From Capnocytophaga periodontitidis (GTDB lineage Bacteria; Bacteroidota; Bacteroidia; Flavobacteriales; Flavobacteriaceae), in NCBI RefSeq assembly GCF_016126015.1, contig NZ_JAEFDB010000001.1:620001-684000 (forward strand): DNA of 64,000 nt. The letters run 5' to 3'. The notes beneath the pieces were generated by a model. It was not told the DNA's origin. It saw only the letters and a program-made list of their open reading frames with translations, and ran no database searches. The translations under genes were made by a program, and so were the position numbers. How positions within the stretch are numbered: the first letter of the stretch is position 1; each line of letters opens with the position of its first letter. Below, one piece after another: positions 56,319 to 64,000 of the stretch.

Positions 56319-57134
56319 TTATTGAAAATTAGTAACACCAAATTTAGCAGCTTCTGCTCTTGCTTTAGGCACTAAGGCGGTAAGATTTTTAATCCGTGAA
56401 GCATCAGAAGGGTGCGTACTAAGTAACGAACTGGTTGATTTACCTCCTTTTAATGCTGCCATACGTTTCCATAACTCAGGAGCTTCAGAAGGATCATAGC
56501 CCGCAATTGCCATAATTTGAATACCTATAGCATCAGCCTCTGTTTCATTGGAACGGCTGAAAGGCAACATCACTCCTAAATTAGAACCTAAGCCATAAGC
56601 CAGCATAAACTGGTCTGTATAAGCGGCATATTTGCTGCTTTGTAAAGCTATAGAACCTGCTATAGCTCCTATTTGTTGTAAGGTACTTGCACTCATACGT
56701 TGTGCACCGTGATCAGCTAAAGCGTGTGCAACCTCGTGTCCCATAACCACAGCTAAACCTGCTTCGGTTTTTGTTACAGGTAAAATCCCTGTATAAACTA
56801 CAATTTTGCCCCCTGGCATACACCAAGCGTTTACTTCAGGACTATCTACTAAGTTGTACTCCCAGCGATAATCATCTAAATAACCTTGATAACCATTGGT
56901 ATCGAGCCATAATTTGGCTGCTTTGGCTATACGTTCGCCCACTCGCTTTACCATAGCAGCATCATTAGTGCCTTTCAACACCTTATTTGAATTTAAAAAG
57001 GTGGAATATTGACTAAATGCCATTGGAAAAACTTTGCTATTAGGCATAAAGTTAAGGGTACTCTTCCCTGTAAAAGGATTCGTTTTACAAGAAGAGATCA
57101 TTAAAAGTAATGTGATTAAGATTAATTTCTTCAT
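56319..57134 (-). CDS. M48-family metallopeptidase lipoprotein
   Basis: The 271-aa protein has a lipoprotein signal (MKKLILITLLLMISSC, Cys16) and the zinc-protease motif AVVMGHEVAHALADHGAQRM (HEVAH at about residues 131-135), with the third ligand in SNETEADAIGIQIMAIAGYD. It resembles Oma1/LoiP-type single-domain peptidases that turn over envelope proteins. The lipidated cysteine puts it on the periplasmic face of a membrane. It is monocistronic with its own promoter box. Confidence 0.92.
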   Translation of the reverse strand: MKKLILITLLLMISSCKTNPFTGKSTLNFMPNSKVFPMAFSQYSTFLNSNKVLKGTNDAAMVKRVGERIAKAAKLWLDTNGYQGYLDDYRWEYNLVDSPEVNAWCMPGGKIVVYTGILPVTKTEAGLAVVMGHEVAHALADHGAQRMSASTLQQIGAIAGSIALQSSKYAAYTDQFMLAYGLGSNLGVMLPFSRSNETEADAIGIQIMAIAGYDPSEAPELWKRMAALKGGKSTSSLLSTHPSDASRIKNLTALVPKARAEAAKFGVTNFQ

Positions 57135-57151
57135 AAAAATTTATTTGAGGG

Positions 57152-57159
57152 CAAAGATA
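57152..57159 (-). promoter_or_regulatory. Bacteroidota -7 box for the M48 peptidase
   Basis: On the minus strand TATCTTTG lies 17 bp before the ATG at 57134. Confidence 0.6.
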
Positions 57160-57288
57160 ATAAATAATTAATAACTGACAATCATCAATTAACATTATTT
57201 AACAAATTGTAAATTATTCAATTCTCTATCCCTATCTCCTAATCCCTAATTTTTGTCCATTGTTACTTGTTAATTGTTAATTAATTCG

Positions 57289-57296
57289 TACCTTTG
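57289..57296 (+). promoter_or_regulatory. Bacteroidota -7 box (TACCTTTG) for pyrG
   Basis: TACCTTTG lies 18 bp before the pyrG ATG, with a TTTTG run about 35 bp further upstream. Confidence 0.65.
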
Positions 57297-57308
57297 CGCG
57301 CAAATTAG

Positions 57309-58934
<1,626 letters not shown>

Positions 58935-58955
58935 ACAACAGATAAAAACAATTAT

Positions 58956-60785
58956 ATGGACGAAAGAAAATTCGATGTAAAGAGTATTATAGGTTTTGCC
59001 TTAATTTTTGTACTCTTAATGTGGTTTATGAACAATAATAAACCTTCTCAAGAAGAATTAGCCAAGCACAAAGCTCAACAAGAACAACAAGCTAATAAAA
59101 CTGCTGCCAATACTCAAAATAACACTTCTACTGTTCAACCTACCGATTTGGGAAACTTTGCCTATTCAACTACCTTGCCTTCTGCTAAAAATGAGGTAAC
59201 TGTATTAGAAAATAAAGACCTTAAAATCACTATCAGTAACCGTGGCGGACAGCTTAAAGAGGTGTTGCTCAAAGAATTCAAAACCTATGATTCTTTGCCT
59301 GTTTACTTAGTAAAAGATTGGAATGCTACTTTTAGTCTTGACTTTACTACTGCTCAGGACAAAAAATTAAACACCAAAGATTTGTATTTTGAGCCTGCCC
59401 TAAGTGAAAACAATGATAGCCAAGTGCTTTCTATGAAGCTTAAAACTTCCAAAAATACTTATTTAGAATATGTATACACCTTGCCTAAAGAGGGATATAT
59501 GCTCGACTTAGTAGTGCGTTCTCAAGGTTTAGCAGGAGCTGTAAACACTTCTAAACCTATGAACATCGATTGGAAATTACAAGCTCGCCGTATGGAGAAA
59601 AGTGTAACCTATGAAAACCGTTACACTCAAGCTGCTATACAATATGAAGGTGACCGTATCAATCGTATGAGCCAAGCTGGTAACGACGAACAAAAAGAAG
59701 AAAAAGTTAGTTGGGTGGCTTATAAACAACACTTGTTTACTTCTGTTCTTATCTCCGACAATCCGTTTGAGAAAGGTGATTTCGTTTCTCACAATATTGC
59801 TATGAATGAAGGAAAAGAAGTAAAATACACTAAAAACTTCCTTACTTCTTTACCTGTAAAAGCTAAAAGTGGAGAATTGAGTGAATCACTGCACTTCTAT
59901 TTCGGTCCTAGTGATTACAACGTTCTCAAACAATATAACGATAAATACGAACTTACTGAACTCATTCCATTAGGTTGGGGTATCTTCGGTTGGTTGAACA
60001 AATGGTTATTCATTCCTCTTTACAATTTCCTTGCTGATTATTTTTCTGTAGGATTAGTAATTATATTGATGACCTTTATCGTGCGTATATTGCTATCGCC
60101 TATCGTTTATAAATCGTATGTTTCTCAAGCTAAAATGAAGGTATTACGCCCTGAGATTGACGAAATCAATAAAAAATACGACGAACCTATGAAACGCCAA
60201 CAAGAAACTATGGCTCTGTATAGCAAAGCAGGAGTAAATCCACTCAGTGGTTGTATCCCAGCTCTTTTACAATTGCCTGTGTTCTTAGCGCTCTTTAACT
60301 TCTTCCCTACCGAATTTGGATTGAGACAAAAAAGTTTCTTATGGGCTCACGATTTGTCATCTTACGATGCTATTTTCGAACTTCCTTTCTCTATACCTTT
60401 CTATGGTAGTCACGTGAGTTTATTCCCATTGTTAGCTTCTATTGCTATATTAGTTTATTCATTGATGACTATGGCTCAAACTGTACAGCCTCAACAACCT
60501 GGTATGCCTAATATGAAGTTCCTCATCTATCTATCTCCTATAATGATGCTGTTCTTCTTCAACAACTACGCCAGCGGACTCAGTTTGTACTACTTTATAT
60601 CTAACTTATTGACTATAGGAATTATGTTAGCTATCAAGTATTGGATTATAGACGAGAAGAAGATTCACGCTCAAATACAAGAAAATAAGAAAAAACCTAA
60701 AAAAGAAAGTAAATTCCAAGCTAAAATGCGTGAGATGATGGAACAAGCTGAAGCACAACGCAAAGCTCAACAAAATAAACGTTAG
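58956..60785 (+). CDS. yidC: Membrane protein insertase YidC
   Basis: YidC inserts and folds inner-membrane proteins with or without SecYEG. The 609-aa protein has an N-terminal membrane anchor (IIGFALIFVLLMWFMN) and a large periplasmic domain (about residues 60-340). The conserved insertase core contains VGLVIILMTFIVRILLSPIV, the coiled C1 loop (KMKVLRPEIDEINKKYDEPM) and GCIPALLQLPVFLALFNFFP. It ends with the basic tail EAQRKAQQNKR. This is the typical gene order and length for Flavobacteriia. Confidence 0.97.
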   Translation: MDERKFDVKSIIGFALIFVLLMWFMNNNKPSQEELAKHKAQQEQQANKTAANTQNNTSTVQPTDLGNFAYSTTLPSAKNEVTVLENKDLKITISNRGGQLKEVLLKEFKTYDSLPVYLVKDWNATFSLDFTTAQDKKLNTKDLYFEPALSENNDSQVLSMKLKTSKNTYLEYVYTLPKEGYMLDLVVRSQGLAGAVNTSKPMNIDWKLQARRMEKSVTYENRYTQAAIQYEGDRINRMSQAGNDEQKEEKVSWVAYKQHLFTSVLISDNPFEKGDFVSHNIAMNEGKEVKYTKNFLTSLPVKAKSGELSESLHFYFGPSDYNVLKQYNDKYELTELIPLGWGIFGWLNKWLFIPLYNFLADYFSVGLVIILMTFIVRILLSPIVYKSYVSQAKMKVLRPEIDEINKKYDEPMKRQQETMALYSKAGVNPLSGCIPALLQLPVFLALFNFFPTEFGLRQKSFLWAHDLSSYDAIFELPFSIPFYGSHVSLFPLLASIAILVYSLMTMAQTVQPQQPGMPNMKFLIYLSPIMMLFFFNNYASGLSLYYFISNLLTIGIMLAIKYWIIDEKKIHAQIQENKKKPKKESKFQAKMREMMEQAEAQRKAQQNKR

Positions 60786-60814
60786 TCTATAGATTAACGA
60801 TTAAAAAACAAATA

Positions 60815-60868
60815 CACTTTGCCAAAGTTCTCTATTGCTATTGCACTACGATCTTTGGCAAAGTTTTT
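60815..60868 (+). repeat. CTTTGCCAAAG repeat hairpin after yidC
   Basis: ACTTTGCCAAAG and CTTTGGCAAAGT flank 28 bp and pair as a long stem, then a T-run follows, so it probably acts as the yidC terminator. It is the core of the MITE-like repeats at 28048 and 51988, without their ends. Confidence 0.65.
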
Positions 60869-60917
60869 ATATAAAACTATATAATGGTATAGTTTTTGCT
60901 AATAACGTTTTCAAACA

Positions 60918-61382
60918 ATGAAAAGAAAATTTATCAACATATTATTATCAGTACTCATCTTGTTTTCTAATTCAGGATGGGCTATTTCTTTTCATTATTG
61001 TCAAGACCACTTATCGTCAGTTTCTTTAGAATATATCACTTCTTCTGTAGATGAAGAAGTAAGTGATTGTGCTGATATGGACTCTTGTTGTGCTTCTGAG
61101 GACGACGATAATGATGAGAGTAAAACAGAAACTTCACATAAAAAATGCTGTGACGATACAGCTATATCATCTTCTATTTCTGATAGTACTTCAGTAGTAA
61201 AAGCGTTGGAATTACAACCACAACCTTTTGTAGTAAGTTCTTTGGCTTTTCCTACTTTGGAAGTGGTAAGTATTCCTCAGACTGTAAAGAAAGCCATCAC
61301 GAGAGATTTCTTTACGCAGTTGAATGCGCCACCTCTTTATGAATTGTACTGCCAAAGAGTGTTTTATTCAGATAAAAAATAA
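60918..61382 (+). CDS. HYC_CC_PP-type secreted metal-binding protein
   Basis: A 154-aa exported protein. The signal peptide MKRKFINILLSVLILFSNSG is followed by the FHYC motif (about residue 28), an acidic region with SCCASEDDDND, then HKKCCDD (about 76-82) and the C-terminal NAPPLYELYCQRVF. HYC, CC and PP elements in this order define a Bacteroidota family encoded beside copper-related TonB receptors (from memory). The cysteine/histidine/acidic make-up suggests copper binding in the periplasm or at the surface. The receptor gene is 88 bp downstream. Confidence 0.75.
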   Translation: MKRKFINILLSVLILFSNSGWAISFHYCQDHLSSVSLEYITSSVDEEVSDCADMDSCCASEDDDNDESKTETSHKKCCDDTAISSSISDSTSVVKALELQPQPFVVSSLAFPTLEVVSIPQTVKKAITRDFFTQLNAPPLYELYCQRVFYSDKK

Positions 61383-61470
61383 GAGATAAGAGGTAATAAG
61401 AAAGGAGTTTATTATCTCTGTTTTCTAATTCTTAAAATCTAATTTCTAAACTGAATAAAACAGAAAAATA

Positions 61471-63726
61471 ATGTACAAAAAATATATTTTTTTAATAGGG
61501 CTGTTGTTGCCCTTGTCTGTCTTTGCCCAACATTTTAGCAAAGGAAAAGTGGTAGACGAAAACAACGCACCTCTTATAGGGGCAGATGTGTATTGGGAGG
61601 GTACTGAAATAGGTGTATCTACTGATAATGAAGGAGCTTTTACACTGAAACGCACAGATGCTTCTAATACTTTGGCAGTAAGCTATATTGGTTATAAAAA
61701 GAAAACCGTAAAAGTAAGCGGTAATGCGTCTTTACATATTCAATTGGAACCAGAATTGGCTTTGGAAGAGGTAGTAGTAAGCCAGAAGCGTGCTAATACG
61801 ATGAAATCGCAATGGCAAGTAGCTGATGTTCACACAATGAGTAGTGGAGAACTACTAAAAGCAGCTTGTTGCAACCTATCTGAGAGTTTTTCTACTAACC
61901 CATCGATTGATGTAAACTTCTCGGATGCTGTTACGGGTAACAAACAGATAAAGATGCTGGGCTTAACCAGTCCGTACATACTAATGGCAGAGGAGAATAT
62001 CCCTACAATGCGCGGTGCTTCGCAAGCCTACGGACTCTCATTTGTACCAGGTACGTGGATTGAGAGTATCCAGATAACCAAAGGAGCAGGAAGTGTGATT
62101 AATGGGTATGAGAGTATTTCGGGACAAATCAACTATGAGATAGAAAAGCCTATCAGTAGTCGTCCTTTCTTCTTAAACTTGTATGCTTCAGAAGATAATC
62201 GTTATGAACTCAATGCTCATATCAATCAAAAATTATCTGATAAGTGGGCGACTACCCTTTTTGCACACGGCAATGTACGCCAGCAGAAAGCCGACCACAA
62301 TCACGATGGTTTCATAGATAACCCCATAGGTAATCAAATCAACTTGTTGAATCGTTGGCAGTATGCGAATGCAGAAAAAGGGTGGGTAGGTTTTTTGAAT
62401 CTCCACTATATGAAAGATGAGCGCCAAGCAGGAGAGTTGCGCTTTAATCGGCTAACCGACAAAGGAACTACCAATGCATGGGGCAGTGAAGTAAACTCCG
62501 AACGCTTTAGTGCATCTAATAAAATAGGGTATGTATTCCCAGACACACCTTATAAGAGCATAGGGTTGCAGAACTCTTTTCAGTCTCATCGTCAAGACTC
62601 TTATTTTGGGTTGAACCGCTATGATATACACCAAAAGAGCTGGTATGGCAATTTGATATACAATTCTATAATCACCAATACCAAACACAAATTTGCCACA
62701 GGACTCAACGGAACTTATGACGACTATAATGAGGAGCTCACTACTTCGGCTCTTGCAGGAGATTTTTCGCGTGTAGATCGCTCAGTAGGTGCCTTCTTTG
62801 AATACACTTATGACAATTTGAGTAACTTCAGTTTTGTGGCAGGTGTACGTGCTGATAGTCATAATCATTTAGGAAACTTTATTACGCCACGTTTGCATGT
62901 GCGTTATAATCCTTGGAAACAAGCGACTTTCAGAGTATCGGCAGGGCGAGGCAAACGCGCTGCTAATGTGATAGCAGAGAACCAACAACTCTTGGCATCT
63001 GCACGTCAGCTTACCATTATAGGAGGTGATGGAGGCAAGCTCTATGGATTGAATCCCGAAATCGCTTGGAACTACGGAGTGAGCTTTTTACAAGCATTTA
63101 AAATATTAGGTAAAAGTGCAGAGTTTTCAGTAGATTTCTACCGCACAGATTTTGACAATCAAGTGGTAGTAGATTTGGATAACTCAGCCCAACAAGCCTT
63201 GTTTTACAACCTCAATGGGAATAGTTTTGCGAACTCTCTACAAGCGGAATTTAGTATTACTCCAGCTAAAGGGTTGGACTTCAAAGCTGCCTATAAGTAT
63301 TATGATGTGCAAACGCAGTTTACTAAAGGACAAATGGAGAAGACTCTTACCCCAAAGCATCGCTGGTTTGCCAATGTAGCTTACGAGACTCCTGAGCGCC
63401 ACGAGAACAAGCATTCTCAATGGAAGTTTGATGTAACCTTCAACTGGTTAGGAGAACAACGCTTGCCTACAACCGCTACGAACCCTATAGCCTATAGGTT
63501 AAACGATTATGCGCCATCATTTGCTACACTCAATGCTCAAATCACCAAAGTATTTTCTAAGACATTCGAGGTATATATAGGAGGGGAAAACATCACCAAT
63601 TATAAACAAGAGAATGGTATTTTGGCAGCCAATAATCCTTTTGGCGCATATTTTGATAGTACAATGCAGTACGCTCCTGCCTTTGGACAGATGTATTATG
63701 CAGGATTAAGATTTAAATTATTATAA
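61471..63726 (+). CDS. TonB-dependent receptor, probable copper-linked
   Basis: A 751-aa outer-membrane receptor. The signal peptide MYKKYIFLIGLLLPLSVFAQ is followed by a carboxypeptidase-regulatory-like domain (SKGKVVDENNAPLIGADVYW, about residues 23-95). A plug follows with the unusual LLKAACCNLSESFSTNPSID, KQIKMLGLTSPYILMAEENI and TKGAGSVINGYESISGQINY. The barrel ends YYAGLRFKLL. The tandem cysteines in the plug, the preceding HYC_CC_PP gene and the following heavy-metal-associated domain gene suggest a metal (copper) import or sensing role. That is context-based inference. Confidence 0.88.
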   Translation: MYKKYIFLIGLLLPLSVFAQHFSKGKVVDENNAPLIGADVYWEGTEIGVSTDNEGAFTLKRTDASNTLAVSYIGYKKKTVKVSGNASLHIQLEPELALEEVVVSQKRANTMKSQWQVADVHTMSSGELLKAACCNLSESFSTNPSIDVNFSDAVTGNKQIKMLGLTSPYILMAEENIPTMRGASQAYGLSFVPGTWIESIQITKGAGSVINGYESISGQINYEIEKPISSRPFFLNLYASEDNRYELNAHINQKLSDKWATTLFAHGNVRQQKADHNHDGFIDNPIGNQINLLNRWQYANAEKGWVGFLNLHYMKDERQAGELRFNRLTDKGTTNAWGSEVNSERFSASNKIGYVFPDTPYKSIGLQNSFQSHRQDSYFGLNRYDIHQKSWYGNLIYNSIITNTKHKFATGLNGTYDDYNEELTTSALAGDFSRVDRSVGAFFEYTYDNLSNFSFVAGVRADSHNHLGNFITPRLHVRYNPWKQATFRVSAGRGKRAANVIAENQQLLASARQLTIIGGDGGKLYGLNPEIAWNYGVSFLQAFKILGKSAEFSVDFYRTDFDNQVVVDLDNSAQQALFYNLNGNSFANSLQAEFSITPAKGLDFKAAYKYYDVQTQFTKGQMEKTLTPKHRWFANVAYETPERHENKHSQWKFDVTFNWLGEQRLPTTATNPIAYRLNDYAPSFATLNAQITKVFSKTFEVYIGGENITNYKQENGILAANNPFGAYFDSTMQYAPAFGQMYYAGLRFKLL

Positions 63727-63727
63727 G

Positions 63728-64000
63728 ATGAAAACACGTATTTTATTATGGATAGCTTTGAGCTTTTTTGGACTCACTATCACAAGTGCACAACAAGCAC
63801 CTAACAAAAGTAAAAAAGTAGAGTTTGCTGTAGGAGGCAACTGTGAACAGTGTAAGGCGCGTATAGAAAAAGCGGCTTATAGCGTAAAGGGCGTAAAGAG
63901 CGCTAATTGGAATATCAAGAGCGGCAATATGACCCTTATTTTTGACGAGCGCAAATGCAGTGAAAGTGATGTGCAGAAAGCTATTGCCAAAGTAGGACAC
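63728..64000 (+). CDS. Periplasmic heavy-metal-associated (HMA) domain protein, partial
   Basis: The frame starts 1 base after the receptor stop and runs off the window after 91 codons. A signal peptide (MKTRILLWIALSFFGLTITS) leads to an HMA domain: VEFAVGGNCEQCKARIEKAA, where GNCEQC holds the CxxC metal site (about residues 39-42), then VKGVKSANWNIKSGNMTLIF. It is a CopZ-like metal-binding protein placed outside the cytoplasm, presumably the partner of the receptor upstream. The end of the protein is not visible. Confidence 0.85.
   Translation, partial: MKTRILLWIALSFFGLTITSAQQAPNKSKKVEFAVGGNCEQCKARIEKAAYSVKGVKSANWNIKSGNMTLIFDERKCSESDVQKAIAKVGH

Overview
The window is a stretch of low-GC chromosome from a member of the Bacteroidota, class Flavobacteriia, most likely Capnocytophaga or a close relative (inference). 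The pointers are repeated promoters of the Bacteroidota TAnnTTTG type, a gliding-motility gene (gldA), an S46 dipeptidyl-peptidase of the DPP7 type, SusC/TonB-style receptors with a carboxypeptidase-regulatory-like N-terminus, a long Bacteroidota-type YidC and an Mpi-family invertase. No rRNA, tRNA or CRISPR array was seen.

Layout. 1-8.4 kb: queA, a broken outer-membrane protein gene, ettA, a 26-residue membrane ORF, a viroplasmin-type RNase H, an Nfu/NifU scaffold protein and mfd. 8.5-10.7 kb: an AT-rich accessory patch of small unknown genes (an Imm17-like membrane protein, two or three hypotheticals, a leucine-rich protein) resembling an orphan immunity island. 10.8-19.5 kb: uvrA, then on the minus strand a SWIM zinc-finger protein, two tandem HEAT-like paralogues and a lipoprotein. 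19.6-40 kb: mostly housekeeping genes (prfC, gldA, DPP7, a MATE pump, ychF, tpiA, a MITE-like element, hemE, lspA, mutS2, a TonB receptor, rpsP-rimM, half of a split transketolase, yicC-gmk-nadD, a low-molecular-weight phosphatase, recR).

40.2-48.9 kb is the most unusual region: a restriction-modification island. It has a PLD-nuclease/SNF2-helicase fusion, translationally coupled to an Eco57I-class adenine methyltransferase. Tail-to-tail with the methyltransferase lies a promoterless, start-less alternative C-terminal half (a second target-recognition region) on the minus strand. The expressed gene and the silent cassette share a perfect 52-bp inverted repeat (45828-45879 and 48093-48144) that encodes the catalytic NPPY region. 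An Mpi-family serine invertase gene sits just outside. Inversion of the 2.3-kb segment would keep the reading frame and replace the C-terminal 337 or so residues, converting a 1089-aa enzyme into a 1143-aa one. The sequence therefore describes a phase-variable, specificity-switching restriction/defence and epigenetic system. A near-duplicate 45-bp promoter stands at each end of the island, and a truncated SGNH hydrolase gene lies at its right border.

49.7-64 kb: recQ, a minus-strand dnaA-ald pair, a thioesterase, a purine nucleoside phosphorylase and an M48 lipoprotein peptidase, then pyrG and yidC. The window ends in a probable copper-handling operon: a HYC_CC_PP-type secreted protein, a TonB receptor and a periplasmic heavy-metal-associated domain protein cut by the window edge. 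Interspersed intergenic repeats (a MITE-like family built on CTTTGCCAAAG motifs, a C/G-rich hairpin family, and GTGCGGCTCGCACCT copies) are scattered between genes.
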